Shown: positions 42,805 through 52,734, counted from the stretch's first letter. The stretch: 64,000 nt of DNA from JACMNW01 sp031406155 (GCA_031406155.1 JANOGW010000056.1:128960-192959), one strand, 5' to 3'. The notes: generated by a model not told the origin, from the letters alone. A program made the numbers and translations.

Positions 42805-45672
42805 TTACTCTGCAGCCTCCATATAGCTTTCGACCGGTGGGCAGGTGCAGACCAGATTTCGGTCGCCGTAGACGTTATCGACCCGGCCCACTGGTGGCCA
42901 ATATTTATCCACCCGGAACGCGCCAGGCGGGAAACATCCCTGTTCGCGCGGATAGGCCCGGGTCCAGTCGGCAACCAGATCTTCCACCGTGTGGGGCGCA
43001 TGGCGCAGCGGGCTGTCTTCTGCCGATATCTCGCCCTCCTCCACCGCTTTTATCTCGGCGCGGATCGCCAGAAGGGCGGTGATGAAGCGGTCAATTTCCG
43101 CCTTGGTCTCGGATTCCGTCGGCTCCACCATCAAGGTGCCTGCTACTGGCCAACTCATCGTCGGCGCGTGAAAACCGTTGTCAATCAATCTCTTGGCGAT
43201 ATCGTCAACGGTAACACCCGCGTCCGCAAAGGGCCGCGTATCCAGAATACACTCATGCGCCACCCGGCCACGGTTGCCCATGAACAACACCTCGTAAGCG
43301 CCATTCAGCCGTGCGGCGATGTAGTTGGCGTTCAAGATCGCCACGCGCGTGGCCTGCGTCAGGCCCGCACCCCCCATCATCAGGCAATAGGCCCATGAGA
43401 TCAGCAAGATAGACGCCGATCCATAAGGTGCGGCGCTGACCGGCCCTTCTGTCATCGTTTGCGGGCCTCCGCCCGCTGGTCCGCCTGTTTCCGGATGCCC
43501 CGGCAAGTACGGTGCCAGATGTGCCTTCACTCCGATCGGCCCCATTCCCGGCCCGCCGCCACCATGCGGGATAGCAAAGGTTTTGTGCAGGTTCAAATGA
43601 CTGACATCGCCGCCAATCTTGCCCGGCTGCACAAGCCCGACCATGGCATTCATGTTCGCCCCGTCGATATAAACCTGCCCGCCAAATTCATGGGTGATGG
43701 CGCAGATATCGCGGACGGTTTCTTCAAACACACCGTGGGTCGAGGGGTAGGTGATCATGCACGCGGCCAGCGTATCCCCCGCTGCAACTGCTTTTGTGCG
43801 GAAATCCTCGATATCGACATCGCCGTTCGGGGCGGATTTCACCACCACCACCTTCATCCCCGCCATTTGCGCCGAGGCCGGATTGGTACCGTGCGCCGAT
43901 ACCGGGATCAGGCAGACATCGCGCCCAAAGTCGCCACGCGCCCGGTGATAGGCGGCAATCGTCAACAGCCCCGCATATTCCCCTTGCGCCCCCGAATTGG
44001 GTTGCATCGACATCGCATCGTAACCAGTTATTTCACATAGCTTTTCTGACAAGTCGCTGATCGCTTCATGATACCCCATCGCCTGATCCATCGGCGCAAA
44101 CGGGTGCAACGACCCAAATTCCGGCCAGGTAATCGGCATCATTTCAGCCGCTGCATTCAACTTCATCGTGCAAGAGCCCAGCGGGATCATCGCGCGGTCC
44201 AGCGCCAGATCGCGGTCCGACAAGCGGCGCATATAACGCATCATCTCGGATTCCGCGCGGTTCATGTGAAACACCGGATGGGTCAGGAACGGGGTCTGCC
44301 GCAGCATATCCATCCCGAATCCCAGTGTTCCGCGATGCGGGGGTGCTATATGAATGCCAAATGCGCGCAGTACGCGGTGCAGCACAGCCTCGTCCGTGGT
44401 CTCGTCAAGGCTGATGCCGACGCGGTCATTGCCGATCTTGCGGAAATTCAACCCCTCATGCCGGGCGGCCGCAAGGATGCCTGCCTGCCCGACGCCAACC
44501 TCAACCGTGATGGTGTCAAAGAACGCTTTCGGCGACACTTTCGCCCCGGCAGCCCGTAGCGCCTTGGCCAGTCGCACGGTGTTGAAATGCACCCGTTCGG
44601 CAATCGCCCGCAGACCCAGTGGCCCATGAAAAACCGCGTAGAAACTGGCCATCACAGCCAGCAGCGCCTGCGCCGTGCAGACGTTCGACGTGGCCTTTTC
44701 ACGGCGGATATGTTGTTCGCGGGTTTGCAACGAAAGCCGGTACGCCTTGTTGCCCCGCGCGTCGATAGAAACACCGACGATCCGCCCCGGCATCGCGCGC
44801 TTCAGGTCATCCGAGCACGACATGAATGCCGCATGCGGGCCGCCATAGCCCAACGGCACGCCAAACCTTTGGCTGGAGCCAACAGCAATATCCGCCCCCA
44901 TCGCCCCCGGTTCCTTCAGCATGCACAGCGCCAGCAAATCCGTCGCCACAACGGCAATCGCCTTTGCCGCATGCAGTGCAGCGATCTGGTCGGTAAAGTC
45001 ACAGATATAGCCAAGTGTGCCAGGATACTGGAAAATCGCCCCAAACACGGTATTGGCCATCAGGTCGGACGGCTCGCCCACCACAATCTCGATCCCCAAG
45101 GGCGCCGCCCGCGTGCGGATCACCTCAATGGTCTGCGGATGGCAATGCGCATCCACGAAGAACGCCCGCGCTTTGGATTTGGCAGATCGTTCGGCCATGG
45201 TCATTGCCTCGGCCGCCGCCGTCGCCTCGTCCAACAAACTTGCATTGGCAACCGGCAATCCGGTGAGGTCAGCCACCATGGTCTGATAGTTCAACAGCGC
45301 CTCAAGCCGCCCTTGGGCGATTTCGGGCTGATAGGGGGTATAGGCGGTATACCAAGCGGGGTTTTCCAGGATATTGCGCTGGATCGCCGGCGGCGTGACG
45401 GTGCCGTAATAGCCCTGTCCGATCAGGCTGGTCATTACCTTGTTCTTGGCCGCCACCTGACGCATCCTGGCCAGTAGTTCATGTTCGGCCAACGGTGCCC
45501 ATGTCAAAGGTTCGGTCTGCCGGATGGCGGCGGGCACGGTCTCGTCGATCAACTGGTCGAGACTTGCCACGCCAACGACCTTCAGCATCAGGCCCATCTC
45601 TGCAGGGGAAGGGCCAATGTGGCGGCGATTGGCAAAATCGTAGGGATTATAGTCGGTCGGGATATAGGTCAT
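42805..45672 (-). CDS. gcvP: glycine dehydrogenase (decarboxylating), P-protein
   Basis: 955 residues, the single-chain form of the PLP-dependent P-protein. It decarboxylates glycine and passes the aminomethyl group to lipoyl-GcvH. N-terminal half: RRHIGPSPAEMGLML and YTPYQPEIAQGRLEALLNYQ; C-terminal half: LNLHKTFAIPHGGGGPGMGP with the PLP Lys at about residue 697. It is the last gene of gcvT-gcvH-gcvP, 114 bp after gcvH; the gap holds two perfect palindromes. Confidence 0.96.
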   Translation of the reverse strand: MTYIPTDYNPYDFANRRHIGPSPAEMGLMLKVVGVASLDQLIDETVPAAIRQTEPLTWAPLAEHELLARMRQVAAKNKVMTSLIGQGYYGTVTPPAIQRNILENPAWYTAYTPYQPEIAQGRLEALLNYQTMVADLTGLPVANASLLDEATAAAEAMTMAERSAKSKARAFFVDAHCHPQTIEVIRTRAAPLGIEIVVGEPSDLMANTVFGAIFQYPGTLGYICDFTDQIAALHAAKAIAVVATDLLALCMLKEPGAMGADIAVGSSQRFGVPLGYGGPHAAFMSCSDDLKRAMPGRIVGVSIDARGNKAYRLSLQTREQHIRREKATSNVCTAQALLAVMASFYAVFHGPLGLRAIAERVHFNTVRLAKALRAAGAKVSPKAFFDTITVEVGVGQAGILAAARHEGLNFRKIGNDRVGISLDETTDEAVLHRVLRAFGIHIAPPHRGTLGFGMDMLRQTPFLTHPVFHMNRAESEMMRYMRRLSDRDLALDRAMIPLGSCTMKLNAAAEMMPITWPEFGSLHPFAPMDQAMGYHEAISDLSEKLCEITGYDAMSMQPNSGAQGEYAGLLTIAAYHRARGDFGRDVCLIPVSAHGTNPASAQMAGMKVVVVKSAPNGDVDIEDFRTKAVAAGDTLAACMITYPSTHGVFEETVRDICAITHEFGGQVYIDGANMNAMVGLVQPGKIGGDVSHLNLHKTFAIPHGGGGPGMGPIGVKAHLAPYLPGHPETGGPAGGGPQTMTEGPVSAAPYGSASILLISWAYCLMMGGAGLTQATRVAILNANYIAARLNGAYEVLFMGNRGRVAHECILDTRPFADAGVTVDDIAKRLIDNGFHAPTMSWPVAGTLMVEPTESETKAEIDRFITALLAIRAEIKAVEEGEISAEDSPLRHAPHTVEDLVADWTRAYPREQGCFPPGAFRVDKYWPPVGRVDNVYGDRNLVCTCPPVESYMEAAE

Positions 45673-45720
45673 CGCGCGCCCTTTGGGTTTGTGGATCTGC
45701 AGGTGCCACTGGTGCCCCTA

Positions 45721-45763
45721 CAAAATCCTTCGAAGGATTTTGACTGAAGTTTTCGAAAACTTC
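45721..45763. repeat. two adjacent perfect palindromes centred on TTCGAA
   Basis: A 22-bp palindrome (half-site CAAAATCCTTC, 45721-45742) and an 18-bp palindrome (half-site GAAGTTTTC, 45746-45763) lie 3 bp apart between gcvH and gcvP. Both lack a spacer and share the TTCGAA centre. They could be REP-like elements or RNA hairpins that set the relative amounts of gcvH and gcvP. Confidence 0.7.
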
Positions 45764-45786
45764 GACTGCTCAGCAGGTCAGATAGT

Positions 45787-46146
45787 TCAACCGATCAAAT
45801 CCATGTACTCATCCTCGTCCATGAACTGGTCTATGATCGACAGATCATCGACCTTGATCTTGAAGAACCACGCAGCCCCTGTCGGGTCTTCATTCACCAA
45901 CGCGGGAGTGTCTGACAGCACGTCGTTCACCGCGACGATCTCTCCATCTACCGGGGCCAGAATGTCGGACGCGGCCTTGACGCTTTCGATCACAACCACC
46001 TCATCGCCAGCGGCGACCATGGTTTCCACCTCGGGCAATTCCACAAACACCACATCGCCCAGTTGGGTCGCGGCGTGTTCGGTAATGCCGACGACAATCA
46101 GATCGCCCTCAACGCGCAGCCATTCATGATCTTCAGTATATTTCAT
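45787..46146 (-). CDS. gcvH: glycine cleavage system H protein
   Basis: 119 residues starting MKYTEDHEWLRVEGD, with GAGGAG upstream. The lipoyl-accepting Lys is in VIESVKAASD (Lys57). H protein shuttles the aminomethyl intermediate between P and T proteins and the dihydrolipoyl dehydrogenase. It starts 12 bp after gcvT and shares its transcript and riboswitch. Confidence 0.97.
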   Translation of the reverse strand: MKYTEDHEWLRVEGDLIVVGITEHAATQLGDVVFVELPEVETMVAAGDEVVVIESVKAASDILAPVDGEIVAVNDVLSDTPALVNEDPTGAAWFFKIKVDDLSIIDQFMDEDEYMDLIG

Positions 46147-46157
46147 CGAGACGCTCC

Positions 46158-47324
46158 TCAGCGCTTGTAGGTTGTGGGGTGGAAAGGCAATTCGGCAACG
46201 ATAACCGGCAAGGTCTTGCCGCGCACCTCGCCCATCAGGGCGGTGCCGGGGTTGGCAAAGGCGGCTGCAACATAGCCCATGGCGATCGGAGCGTTCAAAG
46301 ACGGGCCAAAGCCGCCGGATGTCACCTCGCCCAGCGGCATTGCGTCGGGCGCGAACAGTGGCGTGCCCTCGCGCATGGGCGCGCGGCCTTCGGGCCGAAG
46401 ACCTACGCGCACGCGGTCCGGCCCGTCGGCCAGTTCCAGCAAAATCCGGTCGTCGCCGGGAAAACCGCCTGCCCGGTTGCCGCCGGCGCGTCTTGCTTTC
46501 TGGATGGCCCAGGTCAACCCTGCCTCGACCGGGCTGGTGGTGATATCAATGTCGTGGCCATAAAGGCAAAGCCCCGCCTCCAGCCGCAGACTATCGCGGG
46601 CGCCGAGGCCGATGGGCATAACTTCGGGTTGGTCCAACAGGGCGGTGGCAAAGGCTTCGGCCAGCGTGTCGGGGACTGAAATTTCAAAGCCATCCTCCCC
46701 GGTATAGCCTGATCGTGAAATCCACAACTCCATGCCCTGCCACGGAAAAACACTGGAATCCATGAACCGCATCACCGCAATGCCGGGCACCATGCGGGCC
46801 AAGGCCGACTCCGCCAGCGGCCCCTGCAGCGCCAGCAATGCGCGGTCCGTCACCGGTAGCACCTCGGTCGTGTCCGCAAGATGCGCCTGCATATAGGCAG
46901 TATCCTGCGCCTTGCAGGCGGCGTTCACCACAACAAAAAGATGATCGCCCCGGTTGGCGAACATCAGATCATCCAGAATGCCGCCGGTTTCGTTGGTGAA
47001 CAGGCCATAGCGCTGACGGCCCGGTTTCACGCCCAGAACATCGACCGGCATCATCGCCTCAAGCGCCAGCGCGGTAGCACCGTAGTCAGCGCGCGGGCGC
47101 AAGATCACCTGCCCCATATGGCTGACATCGAACAGGCCGGCGGCACTGCGCGTGTGCAGATGTTCCTTCATTACGCCCGGCGCATATTGCACTGGCATCA
47201 GATACCCTGCGAACGGCACCAACTTGCCGCCACGTGCCACATGCAGGCCATGCAGACCCAGCTTTAGCAAATCTTCGGCCAATCCGGCCTCCCAATTCTT
47301 GCCGGTCGGACCATGGCCCGGCAC
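46158..47324 (-). CDS. gcvT: glycine cleavage system T protein (aminomethyltransferase)
   Basis: 388 residues if started at GTG 47324. An internal TTG at 47282 preceded by GGGAGG is a likely alternative, since homologues usually begin close to the LHGLHVARGGKLVPFAGY segment. Family features are GVMKEHLHTRSAAGLFDVSHMG at the N-terminus, RSGYTGEDGFEI and GLGARDSLRLEAGLCLYGHD in the folate domain. It releases ammonia from the lipoyl arm and makes 5,10-methylene-THF. It is the first gene of the operon, directly behind a glycine riboswitch. Confidence 0.95.
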   Translation of the reverse strand: MPGHGPTGKNWEAGLAEDLLKLGLHGLHVARGGKLVPFAGYLMPVQYAPGVMKEHLHTRSAAGLFDVSHMGQVILRPRADYGATALALEAMMPVDVLGVKPGRQRYGLFTNETGGILDDLMFANRGDHLFVVVNAACKAQDTAYMQAHLADTTEVLPVTDRALLALQGPLAESALARMVPGIAVMRFMDSSVFPWQGMELWISRSGYTGEDGFEISVPDTLAEAFATALLDQPEVMPIGLGARDSLRLEAGLCLYGHDIDITTSPVEAGLTWAIQKARRAGGNRAGGFPGDDRILLELADGPDRVRVGLRPEGRAPMREGTPLFAPDAMPLGEVTSGGFGPSLNAPIAMGYVAAAFANPGTALMGEVRGKTLPVIVAELPFHPTTYKR

Positions 47325-47389
47325 CGTTCCGACAGGCCAATCCCCGCCCCACGATGCCCCTTCTGTCCCTACCCCGCCAAAATACCCGG

Positions 47390-47556
47390 CTTGGGGCGCC
47401 TGAGATTGTTATCCCTTCGGCGGTCCCGCACGAGACGCGGGACACTCTCCAGAATGTCACTGCCAGAACGGTCCCTTGCGCCTGAGAGTTTACCGGGGCG
47501 GTTGCTCCTTCGGCACCAGACAGGGTGTTACCCCTAACCGGATTCTCCCGGTTCTG
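47390..47556 (-). ncRNA. tandem glycine riboswitch controlling gcvTHP
   Basis: On the minus strand two aptamers follow one another. The first has CCGGGAGAATCC, GCCGAAGGAGCAA and ACTCTCAGGCGCAAGG; the second has GGAGAGTGTCCCGC, CCGCCGAAGGGATAACA and ATCTCAGGCGCC. These are the conserved pieces of glycine riboswitches, and tandem arrangement ahead of gcvT is the standard on-switch. It ends about 65 bp before the gcvT start. Confidence 0.92.
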
Positions 47557-47667
47557 ACGTGCCATGCGTAGCCTGCCCAACCGCGCGCTGGCAAGCATAA
47601 AGACGCCGCGCCGGGATCACAGATACCAGAAGACGCATTGGCGGGCCGCTTGCCCCGATGCCGTAAA

Positions 47668-49323
47668 CTACCGTGCCAAGATCTGCGTCGCCAGATCCCG
47701 GATCAGGGCGGGCAGAATACGAAACCCGTAATCCACGTGAATACGCTCCAACGGCGTGTGGTAATCGCGCCCCCATGGGCCCAGGTTGATTGTTGGCACC
47801 TGCGCCAGCGCGCCCTGCGCCAGCCCAATGGCAGCCTCCCAAACCGGCGTGTCAATGGCAAGTTCGGCAAAGGCCGCGTCATCCGCCTGCCCGAAAAAGC
47901 TCATGTCAGAGATGCCGGCGAAAAACGGATCGGCCCGAATGTCTGCGCCGTGACGTTCGGGGGCATCGGCCAGAAACTGCGCGACCGCCGCCGAAACGCC
48001 GGCGTCCTGAACGCTGGTTGCGAGATAGGGGATCGAGCCCAGGCCCAAAACAACCGCTGGCCCGGCCCGGCCCGAGCGTTCCCACAGCAGCGCCGTCATC
48101 CGGCGGCAGCGTTCCGGCAAATCCTGCCCCGCACTCGCCGCCGCATCATGCTGCAACGCAACCACGACGCCGGGATCACGCGCCAGAACCTCGGTCAGAA
48201 GAGCGCCGTAATGCAGGATCTCAACACCCGTTGCCATGCCGCTGGCGTCTGCTGCATTCCCCAATACAGCGGCGCGCGTGGCCAATTGGGCGAGACAGCC
48301 CTGCGCAGCCTCGCGCACCAAGCGTTCCACCACATCCAGCACATCAACCGGGCTGCGCGCCAGATTGATGACGTTCCAGAACAGAAACGCAGTGCCCGGC
48401 GTCGTGACATCATAGCCGGCCTTGCCATCTTTCAGCGACAGCAGGCTGGCCACCGTTCCCGGCACGCCGGCGCTGTCATCCGTCAGTTCGGGCGCCCATT
48501 CCAGCCGTGTGGCAATTGCTGCCGCCAGCACCGCCGCGTTGATGCCCCGCAGCGCATAGCCGCTGTGAACCGGCCGGCCCACAACGAAGGCCGTCGGCAG
48601 CACTTTGCCAACGGTGCCCAGCGCCACAACCCGGCCCGCGGTTCCATCACCATCATCCGCGATGGCATCAAGGTTGATTGCCGCCGCTATGACAAGGCCA
48701 TTATCGGCAGCGATGTCAGCAAGACAGGCCGCAGCCGCCCGTGCCCCGGCGGAATTGCTTTCCTCGTCCGGGACCGCAAGGAACAGAAAATTCCCTGCAA
48801 ACGACCCCGCCGAAACCATTCCGGCAACTGCAGCAAGCCCTGCGGCCAGCCCGCCCTTCATATCCAGCAACCCACGCCCCGGCAGGAAAGTACCGCTATG
48901 CAGATCGGTGTGCGCCCGCACGGCACCGGGTGCCCGGTCGCCTTCCAATTGCGCCAACAACGCGTCTCGCAGCGCCATCGGGTCGCAGGCAAGCCCCATC
49001 AGCGGGCCATAATCCCGAATGGTCACGGTGTCGTAGTGCCCTGTCAGCACAACCGTTCGCGACCCACCCCCGCGCACAAGCATCGCCACCACATGTCGCC
49101 CATCGCCAGGTGCCACTGGAAACGTCCAGATCCGTGCCGCATTGCCAAAACAGCCAAGGTCAGCCAGATAACCGGCCAGCCATGGGCCGTAACTTTCCTC
49201 ATCCGGTGTGCCAGTCACGCTGCCGCGCGCGACCAGATCAAATGCGATCTGCTGGCACAAGGTTTGTTCTGGTGGGTTGTTCAATTCTTCTTCCTTGCTG
49301 GCGTCGGGGGCAATCGTAAGCAT
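47668..49323 (-). CDS. M20 metallopeptidase family protein (RocB-like)
   Basis: 551 residues, longer than typical M20 enzymes and matching the RocB type (arginine utilisation). Zinc-ligand motifs are TGHYDTV, GLLDMKGGLA and VPDEESNSAGA; the dimerisation region follows. A C-terminal INLGPWGRDYHTPLERIHVDY carries the last His ligand in the family pattern. It is cytoplasmic. The MATE gene ends 7 bp upstream on the same strand, so they may be co-transcribed. Substrate unknown; N-acyl amino acids or dipeptides are plausible. Confidence 0.85.
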   Translation of the reverse strand: MLTIAPDASKEEELNNPPEQTLCQQIAFDLVARGSVTGTPDEESYGPWLAGYLADLGCFGNAARIWTFPVAPGDGRHVVAMLVRGGGSRTVVLTGHYDTVTIRDYGPLMGLACDPMALRDALLAQLEGDRAPGAVRAHTDLHSGTFLPGRGLLDMKGGLAAGLAAVAGMVSAGSFAGNFLFLAVPDEESNSAGARAAAACLADIAADNGLVIAAAINLDAIADDGDGTAGRVVALGTVGKVLPTAFVVGRPVHSGYALRGINAAVLAAAIATRLEWAPELTDDSAGVPGTVASLLSLKDGKAGYDVTTPGTAFLFWNVINLARSPVDVLDVVERLVREAAQGCLAQLATRAAVLGNAADASGMATGVEILHYGALLTEVLARDPGVVVALQHDAAASAGQDLPERCRRMTALLWERSGRAGPAVVLGLGSIPYLATSVQDAGVSAAVAQFLADAPERHGADIRADPFFAGISDMSFFGQADDAAFAELAIDTPVWEAAIGLAQGALAQVPTINLGPWGRDYHTPLERIHVDYGFRILPALIRDLATQILAR

Positions 49324-49330
49324 CGCGCGG

Positions 49331-50677
49331 TCAAATCGGTTTCGGCATCACCCGCAGCGCTAACCACAAGGCGATCATTCCAAAGCAAATGCCGCCTGCC
49401 GCCTGCCCTAACAACACTCCCTGCGCGCCAAACAGGTAGCCGCCAAGAAGTGCCAGCGGCATGGTTCCCACCGTATGGCGGCCCCAGTTTGTCCAGGTTG
49501 AATGGAACGGGTGGCCAAGATTATTGAACGCGGAATTAGCAACAAAAATCACCCCGTTAAAGAAGAACAGCAGCGCCAGCGGCCCACAGAACAGATAAAT
49601 GATCTGCCGCGTGACGCCTGTCGCCCGAAACAGATCGGCAATTGGTGCGCGTGCCAAAAACAGCGCCAGCGCCACCAGAACGGTGAACAGCGCGGTAAAT
49701 CGCAACCCCTCGATAAACGCCGACCGGACGCGGTCCAGCTTGCCCGCGCCGTAGTTTTGCCCGATGATCGGGCCAATGGCGCCCGACAGCGCAAAGATCA
49801 CGCCGAACGCCACCGGCGTCATCCGCCCAATGATTGCCACGCCCGCGACCGCAGCCTCGCCATAGCCTGATACCGCGCGGGTCACAAACGCCTGACCGAC
49901 CGGAGTTGCAAGCTGCGTCAGAATGGCCGGAAACGCGATCAACACGACGGGGCGCAAATCGATGAACAGGCTGAGCCGGGACGGCCTGTCAAACCCGCCA
50001 TGATACCGGATCACCGGCAACAGTGCCGTGCCTGCTATGACGAACCGTGCGATGACGGTGGCGATTGCCGCCCCGGTCAGATCGAGATCCAGCCCGAAGA
50101 TCAGGATCGGATCCAGCACCGCATTGGTCAGCCCGCCATAGATCGTCGCCATCATGGCGCGCTTTGCATCGCCGTGCCCTCGCAGGATTGCCCCACCGAT
50201 CATGCCCACCATCAACAAAGGCAGCGTCGGCACCACGATTGACAGGTAATGCACCGTATGGTCCAGCGTGCGACCACTGGCCCCAAGCAGGCCGACCAAA
50301 AACCGCAGGTTGAAAAAGACGATCAGCACAAAAACCGTGCCAAACACCACGCCCCAGATCACCGCGTTGGTGGCCTTGGTCTGCGCCTGCACCAAATCCC
50401 CCTGCCCCACCGCCCGCGATACCAACGCCGAGGCGGCAATCGCCATGCCGATCCCGAACGATGTGGTGAAAAACAGGATGGCCCCGGCATAGCCAATCGC
50501 CGCCGTCAGTTCGGCATCCTTCAGCCACGAGATGAAGATGATGTTCACAAAATCGACCATGAACAGCACCATCAAGCCAACCGAAGAGGTCAAAGACATC
50601 ACCGCCACATGCCGAAACAAGTTCCCCTCAAGAAACTTCGCCGGTTTGCCGATGGGCCGCGCGCTGGTTGCTGTCAT
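49331..50677 (-). CDS. MATE family efflux transporter
   Basis: 448 residues from ATG 50677 (MTATSARPIGKPAKFLEGNL), the usual MATE length; a longer reading upstream has no family support. About twelve transmembrane helices in two similar halves. Typical segments are FLEGNLFRHVAVMSL at the start, GQGDLVQAQTKA after helix 3 and IGPIIGQNYGAGKLDRVR opening the second half's cytoplasmic loop. It exports cationic drugs or metabolites with Na+ or H+. The substrate is unknown. Confidence 0.92.
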   Translation of the reverse strand: MTATSARPIGKPAKFLEGNLFRHVAVMSLTSSVGLMVLFMVDFVNIIFISWLKDAELTAAIGYAGAILFFTTSFGIGMAIAASALVSRAVGQGDLVQAQTKATNAVIWGVVFGTVFVLIVFFNLRFLVGLLGASGRTLDHTVHYLSIVVPTLPLLMVGMIGGAILRGHGDAKRAMMATIYGGLTNAVLDPILIFGLDLDLTGAAIATVIARFVIAGTALLPVIRYHGGFDRPSRLSLFIDLRPVVLIAFPAILTQLATPVGQAFVTRAVSGYGEAAVAGVAIIGRMTPVAFGVIFALSGAIGPIIGQNYGAGKLDRVRSAFIEGLRFTALFTVLVALALFLARAPIADLFRATGVTRQIIYLFCGPLALLFFFNGVIFVANSAFNNLGHPFHSTWTNWGRHTVGTMPLALLGGYLFGAQGVLLGQAAGGICFGMIALWLALRVMPKPI

Positions 50678-50770
50678 TCTGGTTGGCAGAACGCTAACTT
50701 TCTGCAATCTCCCACTAAAGACGTATTCGGTCGGGCCGGCGTGCAAAATTCTGATGCGATATTGCCGAAA

Positions 50771-52108
50771 TCAGACGCCGCGCACCACCTGCAGCATCGG
50801 CATCACATCGGCCATTTCCGGCCCTGCATCAAGCCCGGTCAGCGCACGGCGCAGTGGGCGATAGAGGCCCTTTCCCTTGCGCCCGGTTGCGGCTTTCACA
50901 ATTTCCGTCCACTCGCCCCATGTCGCCTTGGTCCACGGTTTTGGCGGCAACAAAGTCAGTGCTTGCGCCACAAACTCCTTGTCTTCCTCGTCCACCAAAG
51001 GCTCCGCCCCATCGCGGAACAGGTGCCACCAGCCAGCAAGGTCCGCCATGATCGTGATGTTGCCCTTTGCCACATCCCAAAACCCCGCCGCCTGATCATC
51101 AGGCACGCCCAACGCGGCGATCTGCGGCGCAACTCGGTCCAGGGCCAAGCTCTGCACATGCGCGCGGGTCAGCGGAAACAGATCATCGGCATCGAATTTG
51201 GTTGGCGCCGCACCAAAACTGCCGACATCGAAGCCGTCGATCAGATCCTGCATCGACGACGCCAGTTCAACCGGCTTCGACGACCCCAACCGCGCCATCA
51301 GTGACAGCAACGCCATCGGCTCGACCCCCGCTGCGCGCAAATCGCGCAACGACAAGGTGCCAAGCCGCTTGGAAAGCTTTTCATCCGCCGCACCGGTCAG
51401 CATGCTATGGTGGGCAAACGATGGCGGCGTGCCACCCATCGCCTGCATGATCTGAATTTGCGTGGCCGTATTGGTCACATGGTCTGCACCGCGTACGATG
51501 AAACTGACACCCATGTCGATGTCATCGACCGAGCTTGCGAAGGTGTAAAGCACCTGCCCGTCGGCCCGGATCAGCACCGGATCGGACACCGACGCCGCGT
51601 CGATGGAAATCGGCCCAAGAATGCCATCTGTCCATTCGATCCGCTCCTGATCCAGCCGGAACCGCCAATAGCCAAGCCGCCCTTCCGCCCGCATCGCCGC
51701 GCGTTGATCTTCGGTCAGGCGCAGTGACGAGCGGTCATAGACCGGCGGTTTGTGCATATTCAGTTGTTTCTTGCGCTTCAGGTCCAGCTCAACCGGCGTC
51801 TCGAAACATTCGTAAAACCGACCGGCGGCGCGCAGCTGATCCGCGGCCTCGCGGTAGCGATCCATCCGCAGGGATTGCTTTTCGACCCGGTCCCAATGCA
51901 GGCCCAGCCATTCCAGATCTTCCATGATCCCGTCGGCATATTCCTGCTTTGATCGGTCCTGATCGGTGTCATCAAGACGCAAAATAAACGTGCCCTTGGC
52001 TTTGGCGCTGATCAGGTAATTCATCAATGCGGTGCGCAGGTTGCCCACGTGGATGTATCCGGTGGGTGACGGGGCAAAGCGGGTGATTGTCGGTTTGGCG
52101 GCGGTCAT
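50771..52108 (-). CDS. gltX: glutamyl-tRNA synthetase
   Basis: 445 residues from ATG 52108 (MTAAKPTITRFAPSPTG). Class I signatures are YIHVG (HIGH-equivalent) at residues 18-22 and DEKLSKRLG (KMSKS-equivalent). It attaches Glu to tRNA-Glu, and in bacteria lacking GlnRS also to tRNA-Gln. Alphaproteobacteria often carry two gltX genes; this one is on the short side of the family, and which one it is cannot be decided from the window. No operon partner is obvious. Confidence 0.95.
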   Translation of the reverse strand: MTAAKPTITRFAPSPTGYIHVGNLRTALMNYLISAKAKGTFILRLDDTDQDRSKQEYADGIMEDLEWLGLHWDRVEKQSLRMDRYREAADQLRAAGRFYECFETPVELDLKRKKQLNMHKPPVYDRSSLRLTEDQRAAMRAEGRLGYWRFRLDQERIEWTDGILGPISIDAASVSDPVLIRADGQVLYTFASSVDDIDMGVSFIVRGADHVTNTATQIQIMQAMGGTPPSFAHHSMLTGAADEKLSKRLGTLSLRDLRAAGVEPMALLSLMARLGSSKPVELASSMQDLIDGFDVGSFGAAPTKFDADDLFPLTRAHVQSLALDRVAPQIAALGVPDDQAAGFWDVAKGNITIMADLAGWWHLFRDGAEPLVDEEDKEFVAQALTLLPPKPWTKATWGEWTEIVKAATGRKGKGLYRPLRRALTGLDAGPEMADVMPMLQVVRGV

Positions 52109-52163
52109 GGGACGGCTCTCCTTGAACCGCCCTTCCCTGTCACAGGGTTTGGCAATTGTCCAG

Positions 52164-52595
52164 TTACGCCGGATGGATCGTGCAGTGCCGCGCCAGATCA
52201 CGAAGTCCCACACAGATCAGCCGCCGTAAGGCCGTTTCGTTGATCCCTTCCAACCGTTTCAGATAAAGGCACGATTTGCCAATTCGGTGCGGACCTAGAT
52301 CGGCAAGAATGGCCCCAAACTCGGCATAGCCGGGCATAATGTAAAGAACCATCTCGGTTTTGCGGACTGCAAATCCGGTCGCAAAACATGTGCCGCTGTG
52401 GCCCGATGGATACCTGTAATCATACCGCCCGAAACCGAATATCCCGCTCCAGACCTTCGGGCTGAACCCGGTCACCTCGGCAAAGATAGTTAGTAGCCGC
52501 TTTGCATCGGCCCGTCGTTCGGGACGTTCAATTGACGCAATCAAAGTCTCTGGCAGGATATCCTGAACCTGCGTCTTGGCTTCCGCTTTCGCCAT
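52164..52595 (-). CDS. DUF1801-type protein
   Basis: 143 residues from ATG 52595 (MAKAEAKTQVQDILPETLIA) with GGGGGA upstream. The frame is open much further upstream, but that part is an IS110 transposase remnant and has an unrelated composition. Family-like segments are KVWSGIFGFGRYDYRYPSGH and LYIMPGYAEFGAILADLGPH with a late GKSCLYLKRL. DUF1801/YdhG-like proteins are small soluble proteins of uncertain function. It lies 55 bp upstream of gltX on the same strand. Confidence 0.8.
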   Translation of the reverse strand: MAKAEAKTQVQDILPETLIASIERPERRADAKRLLTIFAEVTGFSPKVWSGIFGFGRYDYRYPSGHSGTCFATGFAVRKTEMVLYIMPGYAEFGAILADLGPHRIGKSCLYLKRLEGINETALRRLICVGLRDLARHCTIHPA

Positions 52596-52734
52596 GGCAC
52601 ATCCCCCGATCTTGGTTCTGAGGATACCAAGACCTACCCCACCAACCAAGCATCTTGGCATTTCAGTTTCCACTTTTTCCGCGAACATGTCCGTTTGACA
52701 GACGATGCGAAATTCGTAGCCCCCGACGCGGCCC

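Noticed and set aside
47638..49527. 629-codon plus-strand open frame opposite the RocB-like gene
   Set aside because: Arg/Gln/His-rich composition typical of an antisense shadow; the minus strand has clear M20 motifs.
50249..51304. 351-codon plus-strand open frame opposite MATE and gltX
   Set aside because: Spans two unrelated real genes on the other strand; shadow.
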